47,605 nt of DNA from Ktedonobacteraceae bacterium (GCA_014896635.1 JADBKA010000005.1:1-47605), one strand, 5' to 3'. Positions 16,552 to 25,267 are shown, counted from the first letter of the stretch. The notes: generated by a model not told the origin, from the sequence alone. Made by a program: numbers and translations.

Positions 16552-17679
16552 TTATTCGGTATCGTCCTCTTGCTGCGATACTTCCAGACGTGAGGAGCGG
16601 CGGGTGATAGGACCATCGAATTGCCGGGCCAGTTCTTCCCGCAGGGGATCATCCTCATACATATAGGGAGCGCGCCGCAAGAGTGGCCGCTGCAAACTGC
16701 CGGTCGTTGCTGGCAAATCGAGATCCTGTTCGTCCATCTCCGTGAACTGGCCGGGCCTGTTCAAGTAATCTGTCTGTGGCATTGGATTACGTGCGAGTCG
16801 CGCGGTGGTTGTGGTATGCTCATCCTGGGCATTGGGGGCATTCGGCGCACGCTGGCGAGGACGCCTGGGATACATATTGGGAGGCTGTTCTGATGGGCCA
16901 GACGGTGCAGTATCATATGACGACTGGCGCGGCTCTGGCTGTAAAGGTGGAGGCGGAAGCTGGCGCGAGGGGCGCTTTGCCCGCTGCTCCCATTCCGGCA
17001 GCGCCTGATCGAGAGAGCGCGACACAGGCCGCCTGGAAAGATGTGTCGGGATCTCCTCGATGTCAGTGCCTTCAAACTGCCTGGCAACTTCCTGGCGAGC
17101 AGCGCGCAAAGCGGCAGACTGGTAGAGGCTGCGAGATGAACCTGTTTCATAGCCAGGAATGCCGGGATAACATATCTTGCGCGTAATACGCCTGCCTGAC
17201 GCGCTTTTCCCCTGCATCTGAGAGGGAGAGGGTGCGAGCCTGTCCGTGAGAGACGTACCGGTATGCTGCCGCTCACTGGCAACTGGCAGGCGATGAGAGG
17301 GAGCAGGCGCAGGAAGGTTGCGGACAGCCTGTGCCGCACGCAATTGCCATGCTTCATCATAAGACTCTGCGGGCAAATATTGAGGTCCCTGCTCTTCATA
17401 CGAGGTACTACTTACTACACGTGAGGATAACATTTCCGGGTGATGATCTACATGAGGGAACGACACCGCCACCTGAGCCTCTTCTCGCAATCGCTCATCA
17501 TGACGGCGAGCAAGAGCAGAGAAAAGCATCAAGGAAATGGGAATACTGAGGAGCAAAGCAGCTAACCCGCCGATCAAGCCCCCTAACACCCAGGAATTCA
17601 GCGTGTTACCATACCAGAGAACAACAGCCGCCCCAGCAATGAGCACTAGCGCAGTAGCACCAGCCTTGAGAGTGCGCAC
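16552..17679 (-). CDS. Uncharacterised membrane protein with long disordered cytoplasmic region
   Basis: A 375-aa protein I do not recognise. Residues about 7-23 and 30-55 form two hydrophobic helices. The remaining about 315 residues are polar, Arg-, Pro-, Ser- and Gln-rich and look disordered. A short motif occurs twice, VARQFEG at 198-204 and LARQFDG at 350-356, each in an acidic/basic helical context, and could be a binding module. The start is GTG at 17679 with GAAAGGA upstream. It is on the same strand as dedA, 106 bp upstream of it. Confidence 0.5.
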   Translation of the reverse strand: MRTLKAGATALVLIAGAAVVLWYGNTLNSWVLGGLIGGLAALLLSIPISLMLFSALARRHDERLREEAQVAVSFPHVDHHPEMLSSRVVSSTSYEEQGPQYLPAESYDEAWQLRAAQAVRNLPAPAPSHRLPVASERQHTGTSLTDRLAPSPSQMQGKSASGRRITRKICYPGIPGYETGSSRSLYQSAALRAARQEVARQFEGTDIEEIPTHLSRRPVSRSLDQALPEWEQRAKRPSRQLPPPPLQPEPRQSSYDTAPSGPSEQPPNMYPRRPRQRAPNAPNAQDEHTTTTARLARNPMPQTDYLNRPGQFTEMDEQDLDLPATTGSLQRPLLRRAPYMYEDDPLREELARQFDGPITRRSSRLEVSQQEDDTE

Positions 17680-17997
17680 GTTTTACAATCCTTTCCAGGC
17701 ACGCATAGCGACCACCTGCTCAATTGCTATTCTTAAAATTTGCTTTATACCAGTATACCAGAAGAAGAGCCAGGCGGCAAGAAGAGGCGGGAAAGAAGGG
17801 GCAGCAGAGGCGATGAAGAGGGGTCATCGCGCAGCGAACATGGGTGAAAGGCAGAACAAAGGCAGCAAGCAGAGAAGCGCAAAGCGATACTACGTTGTGT
17901 CTGACGTGAGCGACACGAGCAGCAATGCTCTTCACTGGCTGCCTTTTTGCTAAATTCACATTGTAGTGGAGATTAGTGGAGCGAAATACAGGCGTTG
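17680..17997. other. 318-bp intergenic region without recognised gene
   Basis: Between lexA and the proline-rich membrane protein gene, both on the minus strand. The proximal part has an A/T-rich stretch with a direct repeat of TATACCA at 17746-17752 and 17754-17760, which on the minus strand supplies -10-like sequences for the downstream gene. A short stretch near 17918-17946 could form a weak GCAGC/GCTGC hairpin followed by TTTTT on the plus strand. I see no convincing gene. Confidence 0.4.
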
Positions 17998-18639
17998 CTA
18001 AGCGGCAGCGCCATACTGCCGGAAGATAGCTACCACTTTACCCTGTACCTGCCATTCGCGGTCCCAGACGCTTTTAGGAATCAGAATGGGTTCCAGTTCA
18101 GAATTTGCCGGTTGCAGACGCACACGGTCGTGTTCTTTTTCCTGAAAGAAACGTTTCAATGTCGCACTGCCGCTGATGCCCTCTTGCATGTGGACTGCGA
18201 CCACGATATCGCCGTTCTGGCATGTTGCCTGTGGCTTGATGATCACATAGTCCCCGTCACAGATATGATCCTCGATCATAGAGCGGCCACGTACCACCAG
18301 CGCGTAGGCATTTTCGCCATCGGTCACCTCACGCCCGACATCAACCGTTTGTGTGACATCGGGGAAAATGTCCAGCGGTTCACCGGCGGCGATAGTTCCC
18401 ATGACGGGAATGCCGCTATGCTGCTGTGTTAATTTGATGCCCCGGCTCTTTTTGGGCTGGCGAGTGATCAGCCCTTTCTTCTCCAGCATCGTGAGGTGAT
18501 AGTCAACATGGCCGGTGCTGGCGATATGCAGCTCACGCCCGATTTCCCGGTTGGTTGGTGGCATTCCCTCTTTCTTCATGTAAGTGACAATAAAGTCATA
18601 CATTCTGCGCTGGATTTCGCTCGCTTGCTCCAATGACAT
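17998..18639 (-). CDS. lexA: LexA SOS repressor
   Basis: A 213-aa LexA. The N-terminal winged helix (residues 1-70, with PPTNREIGRELHIAS) binds DNA, and the C-terminal S24 peptidase domain performs RecA-stimulated self-cleavage. The scissile bond is Ala85-Gly86 in TIAAGEP, the nucleophile Ser120 is in RGRSMIEDHI, and the general base Lys162 is in ATLKRFF. Length and layout match Firmicute/Actinobacterial LexA. It is monocistronic with a SigA-type promoter and candidate operators upstream, which fits autoregulation. Confidence 0.95.
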   Translation of the reverse strand: MSLEQASEIQRRMYDFIVTYMKKEGMPPTNREIGRELHIASTGHVDYHLTMLEKKGLITRQPKKSRGIKLTQQHSGIPVMGTIAAGEPLDIFPDVTQTVDVGREVTDGENAYALVVRGRSMIEDHICDGDYVIIKPQATCQNGDIVVAVHMQEGISGSATLKRFFQEKEHDRVRLQPANSELEPILIPKSVWDREWQVQGKVVAIFRQYGAAA

Positions 18640-18698
18640 ACGCTATAGTCCTGCCTTTCTAACCCGGTGGGAGCAACCTCCCATCCGCCCTGAGACTA

Positions 18699-18780
18699 GA
18701 ACGGTTATTCAAGGCTATCATACCATATGAACACAGGTAATACAAGCCTTTTATTGAACGTATTTTCAGAACCGATTTTC
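18699..18780. promoter_or_regulatory. Three GAAC-N5-TTC motifs, candidate LexA operators
   Basis: Three 12-mers of the form GAAC-N5-TTC lie at 18699-18710, 18756-18767 and 18769-18780. The first falls at the expected lexA transcription start, just past the -10 box; the second and third are upstream of the -35. GAAC half-sites recall Gram-positive SOS boxes (CGAAC-N4-GTTCG), but the second half differs, so this is an inference from motif repetition and placement. Confidence 0.45.
18717..18745 (-). promoter_or_regulatory. lexA promoter
   Basis: On the minus strand TTGTAT (18745-18740) and TATGAT (18722-18717) are separated by 17 bp, about 80 bp upstream of the lexA ATG. Confidence 0.7.
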
Positions 18781-18872
18781 TCCTGTCGTAATCTATTCCT
18801 CATCACAGCAGTGCTTCATCGGAACTGTTCCTGACCAGGTAATGTGACAGAGCAAGAGGCGATGCAGTGCCG

Positions 18873-18918
18873 ATACCCGGATACCGGGATACCGGGATAC
18901 CGGGTGCCGGGTGCCGGG
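18873..18918. repeat. Short tandem repeat ATACCGGG / TGCCGGG
   Basis: Three perfect copies of the 8-mer ATACCGGG (18881-18904), preceded by the variant ATACCCGG and followed by two copies of the 7-mer TGCCGGG (18905-18918). It lies between the lexA control region and the next gene and is a likely slippage-prone site. Confidence 0.85.
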
Positions 18919-18943
18919 ATTACTTCCCTCTCTTTCCAAAATT

Positions 18944-18952
18944 TGCTATACT
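18944..18952 (+). promoter_or_regulatory. Extended -10 promoter, rightward
   Basis: TG-C-TATACT (18944-18952) forms an extended -10 element. Transcription from about 18959 would give a leader of about 180 nt before the nuclease-domain gene, containing perfect stem-loops at 18970-18989 (8-bp arms, AACCGTTG/CAACGGTT) and 19022-19045 (7-bp arms, GGCGGCA/TGCCGCC). Confidence 0.5.
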
Positions 18953-19049
18953 TCTAAGCAAAGTGATGAAACCGTTGCAGTCAACGGTTCGTCCAACAAT
19001 TGAAAGGCGACCGGAGGCTGTGGCGGCAAAGGGAATGGTGCCGCCCCAT

Positions 19050-19079
19050 TTGCGCCTGGCACTCTCAAGGGTGTACAAT
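19050..19079 (+). promoter_or_regulatory. Second candidate promoter of the nuclease-domain gene
   Basis: TTGCGC (19050-19055) and TACAAT (19074-19079) are 18 bp apart, about 59 bp before the ATG. The -35 is a 4/6 match, so it is only a candidate. Confidence 0.4.
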
Positions 19080-19137
19080 AGAAGCGTTAAGTTTTCGACG
19101 GACACCGTACCGGCACGAAAGAGAGATCAGAAGAGCC

Positions 19138-19665
19138 ATGATAGAGATGACAGTTGAGAGCGTACGAATAAACCTGGCTACGCAGCAGCGGGTGGTCATC
19201 TTGAAATCTACGCAGCAGGAGCGCTATCTGCTCATCTGGATTGCCCATCCAGAGGCATACGCGATTGCCGTCGAACTGCAAGGCACTACCTCGCTTCGAC
19301 CACTTACTCACGACCTGCTGAAAAACGTCATCGCCGAACTGGGCGCAAAAATCGTCAGTGTGGTGATCTCTGACCTGAAAGACGAGATCTACTACGCCCG
19401 CATTATTCTGGACGCCGACGGTAGACACGTAGAGATCGACTCTCGCCCCAGTGATGCGATTGCCCTGGCAGTTCGCGCAAAGGTTCCAATCTACGTCGAA
19501 GAGAACGTGCTTGATCAGGCTGGCGTTGCACTGGAAACAGGTGAGGAGCAGCCACCCAGGTCAACAGCAGAGGCAAAACGTGAGGAGAAAGAACCTGATA
19601 ACCTGGATGCCTACCGCGATTTCATCAATAGCCTGGATGTGTTAGACGAATTTGGGAAGGACTGA
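19138..19665 (+). CDS. Bifunctional nuclease-domain (BFN, DUF151) protein
   Basis: A 175-aa protein with a BFN domain at residues about 3-135. The family core is visible as DSRPSDAIALAVRAKVPIYV, followed by a variable acidic tail (about 140-175, rich in Glu, Asp, Lys) that ends FINSLDVLDEFGKD. Plant members cleave DNA and RNA; bacterial roles are poorly known. I chose ATG at 19138; upstream in-frame sequence to 19000 is probably leader RNA. It is divergent from lexA, which hints, no more, at a DNA-damage link. Confidence 0.8.
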   Translation: MIEMTVESVRINLATQQRVVILKSTQQERYLLIWIAHPEAYAIAVELQGTTSLRPLTHDLLKNVIAELGAKIVSVVISDLKDEIYYARIILDADGRHVEIDSRPSDAIALAVRAKVPIYVEENVLDQAGVALETGEEQPPRSTAEAKREEKEPDNLDAYRDFINSLDVLDEFGKD

Positions 19666-19736
19666 TCATCTCTCCACTTCCCTTCTCCGGCACATCCAGC
19701 AGAGATGCTTAGCTTACCTGAAAGCACAATTGCAGG

Positions 19737-20372
19737 TCAGCGATTCAAGAGAAACTTTAGTAAGCGTACTATCAGACGTGAAAGCAGTCCATATGCCAGA
19801 ACAGCCAGCAGCGTATACACTTCAAGGTTGGTATCCAGATGGAGAGACATCTGCTGCCAGGCGATCTGAAAAGGCCAGACAAACCAGGCACTCACTTCAT
19901 AGACCACCCCCACCCAGAAGCTCTCTGTCCCTCTACTCATCACCTTGAGCACAAAACGTGCAAGCAAGAGCAATTGTACAATGACGAACAACAAACCAAC
20001 CAGCGCAGGCATCGGGCTACGCCTCGCTCGTCTACTTGTACCTGCTTCTCCAACCCAGGGATGCTGAAACGACGCGGCTCCAGCAGGGGGCCGCTTCCCT
20101 TTTTTCCGCACAGGAGCCTGGGGGAAACCCGCATAGCCAGGATAGGCGCTTCCCGCTATGGGCGGAAGTGCCTGTGGAGACGGTTGAGCGTAAGGAGGCG
20201 CAAAAGGAGAGGCCGGCCCGCCATAATAAGGTTCAGGAATGCCTGTGGGCGAATGTGCCATACCGGGCATCATCACCGGTGAGGGAGCACTATAGGGCGA
20301 GTCAGACAGCGGTTCCGTCGGCATATCATGCTCATCTATTCTTCCTGCATTTTTGCGTCGAAACCATCCCAT
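19737..20372 (-). CDS. YggT-family membrane protein with proline-rich N terminus
   Basis: A 211-aa protein. Residues about 1-120 are hydrophilic and rich in Pro, Ala, Gly and Tyr, probably disordered and cytoplasmic. The C-terminal about 85 residues match a YggT domain with two hydrophobic segments: PALVGLLFVIVQLLLLARFVL (split here by position at about 122-142) and EVYTLLAVLAYGLLSRL (about 184-200). YggT proteins are linked to cell division and osmotic stress in some bacteria, but the function is not established. TAGGAG precedes the ATG. Confidence 0.75.
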   Translation of the reverse strand: MGWFRRKNAGRIDEHDMPTEPLSDSPYSAPSPVMMPGMAHSPTGIPEPYYGGPASPFAPPYAQPSPQALPPIAGSAYPGYAGFPQAPVRKKGKRPPAGAASFQHPWVGEAGTSRRARRSPMPALVGLLFVIVQLLLLARFVLKVMSRGTESFWVGVVYEVSAWFVWPFQIAWQQMSLHLDTNLEVYTLLAVLAYGLLSRLIVRLLKFLLNR

Positions 20373-20430
20373 AATTGTTCACTCCTACCAGTACGCTTTT
20401 TGCTTTTTCGTTCTACAGTTCACATAAACA

Positions 20431-21768
20431 TCATATGTTCTCATAGCGTCGCAATAGATCGTTATAACTCTCTCGCCGTTCCATTACCTGTACATTCCGT
20501 TCATCCACCAGTATTACGGCTGGACGCGGAACAAGGTTGTAGTTACTGGACATAGGAAGGCAGTAAGCGCCCGCCAGTGGCAAAAGCAACAGATCGCCTT
20601 CCTGCATACGCGGCAGGGTTACCTGTTCGATCAGCACATCACCCGATTCGCAATAGCGCCCGGAGATACAGACATGCTCCTCACCTGGCGCGAGTGCTCG
20701 TTCTACAGGTAGTGCCGTATACTGCGCACCATAGAGTGCCGGACGAATATTATCTCCCATGCCGCCGTCCACAAAAAGATAGGTGATGCCGCCGGGAGTC
20801 TTCTTCCGGGTACCAATCTGGTAGACGGCGATGCCTGCTCGCGCGATGATTGAACGGCCAGGCTCAATCACCAGCGTTGGAGCCGGCTTCTGCCGGATGG
20901 CCGCCGCATGTTCCATGCGGCCCTGGAGTGCGCGGGCCAGCACATCTACGCCCGGCATATCGGCATGCTCAGATGTCTCAACTGCCCAGCCGCCGCCAGG
21001 ACTGATCTCTTCAGGCCACCATCCAGTTTCATCATACACATCGCCAGCAAGCGTCAGCAGGCGCTCCAGGCATACTTCATAAGGGCGTGTTTCACGCAGC
21101 ATCGTGCCGCTATGCGCATGCAAACCGGCCAGGGACAGCCGCTCGTCGTGCAAGATGCGCAGCAGCGCAGCTCTGGCCTCACCATTGCTCAGAGGAAAGC
21201 CAAATTTGGCCGAGGCATGGCCTGTCTGCAAATAGCGATGAGTGTCAGTCTCTACTTCGGGTGCCACGCGCAGCAACACACGGGGATAACAGCCCACCTC
21301 GTCGGCCAGACGTGTCAGTCGCTCCAGCTCGCTCCAGTTATCCAGCACAATCCGGCCCACACCCAGCTCTAATGCAAGGCGAAGTTCCTCTTCTGTCTTA
21401 TTATTGCCATGAAAGGAGATACGCTGCATAGGGAAGCGCGCAATGCGCGCAACAGCTAATTCGCCTCCCGACACCACATCCAGTCCCAACCCCTGCTCAG
21501 CAACCACTTGCGCTACCAGTGGCGACAGGTAGGCTTTGGCAGCATAAATGATCCGCGCTTCAGAGGCGTGGTACTCCGTCTGGAACGCTCGCAGATACGC
21601 CTGGCAGGCGTTCACTATCGTCGCACGATCAAAAATATACAGTGGTGTCCCATATTGCCGCGTCAGATCTGGCACGGCATGACCGGCAATATGGAGCACG
21701 CCAGACGGCGAGACGGCAGCGGAAGCAGGAAGCAGACGAGCCATACGTGATGGCGGAAGAACAGACAT
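20431..21768 (-). CDS. lysA: Diaminopimelate decarboxylase
   Basis: A 445-aa PLP-dependent decarboxylase that turns meso-diaminopimelate into lysine. The PLP-binding Lys78 is in YAAKAYLS; the phosphate-binding Gly-rich loop and EPGRSIIARAG lie in the barrel domain, and the active-site Cys is in GRYCESGDVL (about 365-374). The length fits LysA rather than the shorter ornithine/arginine enzymes. The usual HIGSQ motif reads HAHSGTM. The gene is divergent from gltX, and the 119-bp intergenic region must hold both promoters. Confidence 0.9.
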   Translation of the reverse strand: MSVLPPSRMARLLPASAAVSPSGVLHIAGHAVPDLTRQYGTPLYIFDRATIVNACQAYLRAFQTEYHASEARIIYAAKAYLSPLVAQVVAEQGLGLDVVSGGELAVARIARFPMQRISFHGNNKTEEELRLALELGVGRIVLDNWSELERLTRLADEVGCYPRVLLRVAPEVETDTHRYLQTGHASAKFGFPLSNGEARAALLRILHDERLSLAGLHAHSGTMLRETRPYEVCLERLLTLAGDVYDETGWWPEEISPGGGWAVETSEHADMPGVDVLARALQGRMEHAAAIRQKPAPTLVIEPGRSIIARAGIAVYQIGTRKKTPGGITYLFVDGGMGDNIRPALYGAQYTALPVERALAPGEEHVCISGRYCESGDVLIEQVTLPRMQEGDLLLLPLAGAYCLPMSSNYNLVPRPAVILVDERNVQVMERRESYNDLLRRYENI

Positions 21769-21828
21769 GTAGGTATGGTCCTTTCAGAAAAATTGCGTAT
21801 CACAACCGGTGCATTTGACCCCATTCTA

Positions 21829-21837
21829 TGCTAAAAT
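21829..21837 (+). promoter_or_regulatory. Candidate extended -10 promoter of gltX
   Basis: TG-C-TAAAAT lies 51 bp before the gltX start codon in the lysA-gltX intergenic region. The -35 is not evident, as expected for an extended -10 type. Confidence 0.45.
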
Positions 21838-21887
21838 GTCCAGGGTCACGTAGTTACGAGAGTTGTTCAAGGAGAGTTTCACGAAGC

Positions 21888-23414
21888 ATGACACAGATCG
21901 ACAACCGTCCAGCGCAGCAGCAGACGCAGCCCACAATCAGGCCAGCACGCCTGCGTTACGCTCCCAGTCCTACCGGATTCCAGCACATCGGCGGCTTTCG
22001 CACGGCCCTTTTTAGCTGGCTCTACGCACGCCATACGGGCGGGCAATTCATCCTGCGTATCGAAGATACCGATATCACCCGTACCGTAGAAGGCTCGGTT
22101 GAAGACTTCACCGCAGGTCTGGCATGGCTTGGAATGGATGTCGATGAAGGCCCTGTGATCGGTGGTCTCTACGGCCCTTACTTTCAGTTGCAGCGCAAAG
22201 CACTCTACCAGCACTATGCCCACCAGCTCATTGCCAGTGGCCATGCCTATCGCTGCTATTGTACCCCTCAGCGACTCCAGCAGGTGCGCCAGGAGCAAGA
22301 GGCGAAGAAATTACCGCCGCGCTATGACCGCCGCTGCCGCTATCTGAGTCCTGAGGAACGAGCCGCCAATGAAGCTGCCGGTCTCCCTTACACGGTACGC
22401 TTCGCCATGCCGCTTGAGGGGGAGACCATCGTTCACGACGAGTTACACGGGGACATGGTGTTCAAAAACAGTGATCTGGACGATATGATCATCCTCAAAT
22501 CAAACGGCCTGGCCCCTTACCACCTGGCGCACCTGGTTGACGATCACCTGATGAACATTACGCATGTCCTGCGCGGCGAAGAATGGATATCCAGCGCCCC
22601 GCTCCACGTTCAGCTCTACCAGGCCCTCGGCTGGCAGCCACCGCTGTTCTACCACGTTCCGAACGTGCTTGGTAAGGACAGAAAGAAACTCTCCAAGCGG
22701 CGCAACGCTCCCACATGGTTAGACTATAAGAAGCAAGGCTACCTGCCAGAGGCGGTCTTCAACTTCCTGGCCCTGCTCGGCTGGTCGTACGACGACAAAA
22801 CAGAGATCTTCACAAAGGATGAATTGATCCGCGCTTTCACACTGGATCGCGTTGGTGTGGCATCCGGCATCTACGATCCTGACAAGCTACTCTGGATGAA
22901 CGGTCTCTATATCCGCAAACTGCCGCTCGATGAACTGGTACAGCGTACGCTTCCCTACCTGGAGCGGCCACAGGCCGAAGGCGGGCTGCCTGACAGCGTG
23001 CCGCGCCCGCTTGACATGGTATATACCACGCGAGTGCTGGCACTTGAGCAAGAACGGATGAAAACGCTTGGCGAAGCAGCAGAGCGTATTGCATTCTTTT
23101 ACCTGCAAGATCTGAATTACGATACATCATTGCTGATTCAGAAAGGCATGGATGCAGCGCGGACACGCGAGGTACTGGTACAGGCGCGCAGCATACTGAA
23201 CGGACTGGCCTCGTGGGAACACGATACGCTGGAGCCACCGATCCGTGAACTGGCAGTTCGACTCGCGCTCAAGCCGGGCCAGGTTCTCGGTTCGCTGCGT
23301 GCAGCAGTCAGTGGCAGTCCTGCCACTCCGCCGCTTTTCCTGATGATGGAGGTGCTGGGCCGCGAGGTCTGCATGAAACGCATCGACGAGGCCATTCAGC
23401 GCCTCTCAGCATAA
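21888..23414 (+). CDS. gltX: Glutamyl-tRNA synthetase
   Basis: A 508-aa class I aminoacyl-tRNA synthetase that charges tRNA(Glu), perhaps also tRNA(Gln) for later amidation. The HIGH-type motif is PSPTGFQHIGG (26-36) and the KMSKS-type motif is KLSKR (267-271). The catalytic-domain signature RIEDTD is near residue 60, and the C-terminal alpha-helical anticodon domain is present. I chose ATG at 21888 with AAGGAG upstream; an in-frame start at 21828 is less likely because it overlaps the promoter. A 10-bp tandem repeat GAGGTCGCGC occurs twice after the gene at 23443-23462. Confidence 0.95.
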   Translation: MTQIDNRPAQQQTQPTIRPARLRYAPSPTGFQHIGGFRTALFSWLYARHTGGQFILRIEDTDITRTVEGSVEDFTAGLAWLGMDVDEGPVIGGLYGPYFQLQRKALYQHYAHQLIASGHAYRCYCTPQRLQQVRQEQEAKKLPPRYDRRCRYLSPEERAANEAAGLPYTVRFAMPLEGETIVHDELHGDMVFKNSDLDDMIILKSNGLAPYHLAHLVDDHLMNITHVLRGEEWISSAPLHVQLYQALGWQPPLFYHVPNVLGKDRKKLSKRRNAPTWLDYKKQGYLPEAVFNFLALLGWSYDDKTEIFTKDELIRAFTLDRVGVASGIYDPDKLLWMNGLYIRKLPLDELVQRTLPYLERPQAEGGLPDSVPRPLDMVYTTRVLALEQERMKTLGEAAERIAFFYLQDLNYDTSLLIQKGMDAARTREVLVQARSILNGLASWEHDTLEPPIRELAVRLALKPGQVLGSLRAAVSGSPATPPLFLMMEVLGREVCMKRIDEAIQRLSA

Positions 23415-23553
23415 ACGAGGGGAAAGCCATCTGGGAGCACGAGAGGTCGCGCGAGGTCGCGCGGCGGCTCTCACGAGGCAGGGTGGCAGGGTAGGCATCT
23501 CCCCTTTTTTTCCAGGTGAGGAATCGCTCTTTTTAGCTCTTGAGAGAAGTGGC

Positions 23554-24225
23554 ATGATCAATAAAGACTATATTCTGCGCCTTTTTGAACGCTTTGGCCG
23601 CGAACTCTCCATCATTCTCGGTCTACGACAGCGCAACCGGCAGGAGGATGCGCTCATCCATATTGATGATCTGCTTTTGCAGGCCATTGGCCTCTCTTCC
23701 CGTTTCATCGACACGCTCTCCCCCGAAATGCTGCTTGCCATTCTCTCGCCTATGGGTCGTCTGAACGTCGAATCATGCCTCTGGGCCGCTTTCCTGCTCA
23801 AAAACGAAGGCGATATCTACGAAGCAATGGGACAGAGTAAAGAAAGCTATTATCGCTATATCAAGGCGCTACTCCTCTTACTCGAAGTTCAGTTGCGAGA
23901 ACCAGTGGCAGATGAAATGGAGATTACTCGAAATACAGCAGATTTACTCAAAAAATTAGAAGACTTTGATCTGCCGCACTTTCTCAAAAATGCTCTTTTT
24001 GCCTATTATGAGCAACAGGGACATTACAGTAAAGCAGAAGACTATCTTTTTGAGATGCTTGAAGATATGCCAGGTGACACCGATCTGGTCAAACGTGGTA
24101 TCGAATTTTACATGCGCCTGCTGAAAAAGAATGATTTCGATTTACAGAGTGGCGATTTGCCGCGCCAGGAGGTTGAAGAGGGGTTGGCGCAATTGCGCCG
24201 GATGAAAAAAGGGCCTGTTCATTAA
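23554..24225 (+). CDS. Helical DUF6483-like protein
   Basis: A 223-aa soluble, almost wholly alpha-helical protein. The N-terminal segment (YILRLFERFGRELSIILGLRQ, in two parts, then EDALIHIDDLLLQAIGL) resembles the start of DUF6483 proteins, and helix-turn-helix pairs around 85-110 and 150-185 look like tetratricopeptide-type repeats (EGDIYEAMGQSKESYYRYIKAL; YEQQGHYSKAEDYLFEML). No catalytic motif is visible. A protein-binding role is likely but the partner is unknown. The family assignment is from memory of its pattern. Confidence 0.55.
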   Translation: MINKDYILRLFERFGRELSIILGLRQRNRQEDALIHIDDLLLQAIGLSSRFIDTLSPEMLLAILSPMGRLNVESCLWAAFLLKNEGDIYEAMGQSKESYYRYIKALLLLLEVQLREPVADEMEITRNTADLLKKLEDFDLPHFLKNALFAYYEQQGHYSKAEDYLFEMLEDMPGDTDLVKRGIEFYMRLLKKNDFDLQSGDLPRQEVEEGLAQLRRMKKGPVH

Positions 24226-24397
24226 GGCTATATGAACTATGTCACATTTGCTGGCGAAGGGCTTCGTGGAGTGCGTACATCCTACAGTGGAGTTTTCCTG
24301 GAAGTCCTCAAACTGTGCAGTGCCAGAAACAGCAGAGTTATACTGGACAGGAGCCATCTTTTTTATTACACTTAATTAAGCATCACTTAACATATTG

Positions 24398-24428
24398 TTA
24401 ACACAGCTTGATAGAAAGCCAGTATAAT
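24398..24428 (+). promoter_or_regulatory. Promoter of the CPBP protease gene
   Basis: A perfect TATAAT at 24423-24428 with TTAACA at 24398-24403 (19-bp spacer). Transcription would begin near 24435, that is, after the in-frame ATG at 24431, which supports the downstream GTG start. Confidence 0.6.
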
Positions 24429-24481
24429 TCATGGCAACAACCAGAACAGCAAAAATTTTTCTACCCAGGAGAGGTTCAAAG

Positions 24482-25120
24482 GTGTCGTCCATCAAATCCC
24501 AGCAGGTGGCATACTCGACAGTGATCGATTCATGGCGCTGGATGAGGCCGGATCTGCTGATGCGTATTCTCCCGATGGGAGCGGTTCCCCTGATCTATAT
24601 TACGGTTGTGCGCCAGCCGCTCTCAGCTATTGGTCTGACGCTGCGTGATGTGCCGCTGCAACTCTTGAGTGGACTGATTATCGGTATGATCATGGCAGCC
24701 TTCTCCATACTCTACCGTATGTACATTGTCGGTCCCTGGTTTCGCCGTCCGACGAAAAGCGATCAGATCTTCCAGAGTTTTTTCTATCTTTTCATTAACG
24801 CGCCGGTAGAAGAGCTCTTCTTTCGCGGTTTTATGCTGGAGATCATCACGGCCTGGACGGGCTGGCCTGCGCTAGGCTGGCTCATCAGCACGGCAGTCTA
24901 CACACTCTATCACCGTCTGGGCAAGTGGAACTGGCGTAGTGTGGCCGGTGTGGGCCTGGCAGGTATCGTCTTTAGCTCTGTTTATTTATTCCAGCCCACA
25001 CCACGCTCGCTGCTGGCCGTCACAATTGTTCACGGCTTCGCCACAAGCGGGTTTCTGAGCTGGGGAGACGAGGCGCTTTACCAGCGCTGGAGACGCCGGC
25101 ACGCGCAGGATGAAGCATAG
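24482..25120 (+). CDS. CPBP-family intramembrane glutamic protease (CAAX protease-like)
   Basis: A 212-aa polytopic membrane protein of the CPBP (Abi) family. Motif 1 is EELFFRG with Glu110, Glu111 and Arg115, motif 2 is the T-x-x-Y-H144 segment, and motif 3 is VHGFATS with His184; all lie in or next to helices. Such proteins cleave lipidated or membrane peptides or process bacteriocins; substrate unknown. GTG at 24482 is chosen because AGGAGAGG lies 7 nt upstream. The ATG at 24431 sits only 3 nt after the -10 box and would be leaderless. Confidence 0.8.
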   Translation: MSSIKSQQVAYSTVIDSWRWMRPDLLMRILPMGAVPLIYITVVRQPLSAIGLTLRDVPLQLLSGLIIGMIMAAFSILYRMYIVGPWFRRPTKSDQIFQSFFYLFINAPVEELFFRGFMLEIITAWTGWPALGWLISTAVYTLYHRLGKWNWRSVAGVGLAGIVFSSVYLFQPTPRSLLAVTIVHGFATSGFLSWGDEALYQRWRRRHAQDEA

Positions 25121-25267
25121 AACCGGTCCACCTGGAAGAGCTATGGTTAGCTATTGTCGTAGCTACTAGAGTCGTTACCTTCCTATCCCCGGCTCGTCTT
25201 GCCATGTAGGCATAACAACTGGAGTTTACAACCAGGAGTTGCTGATCTTTGCTGGAGGTCTTTTTCC

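Noticed and set aside
18873..18918. Possible small CRISPR-like repeat array
   Set aside because: The units are 7-8 bp with no spacers, so it is a microsatellite.
18867..19157. Open frame across the ATACCGGG repeats encoding a Gly/Pro-rich N terminus
   Set aside because: It spans promoters, stem-loops and the start of the nuclease-domain gene, has no Shine-Dalgarno, and its composition is set by the repeat.
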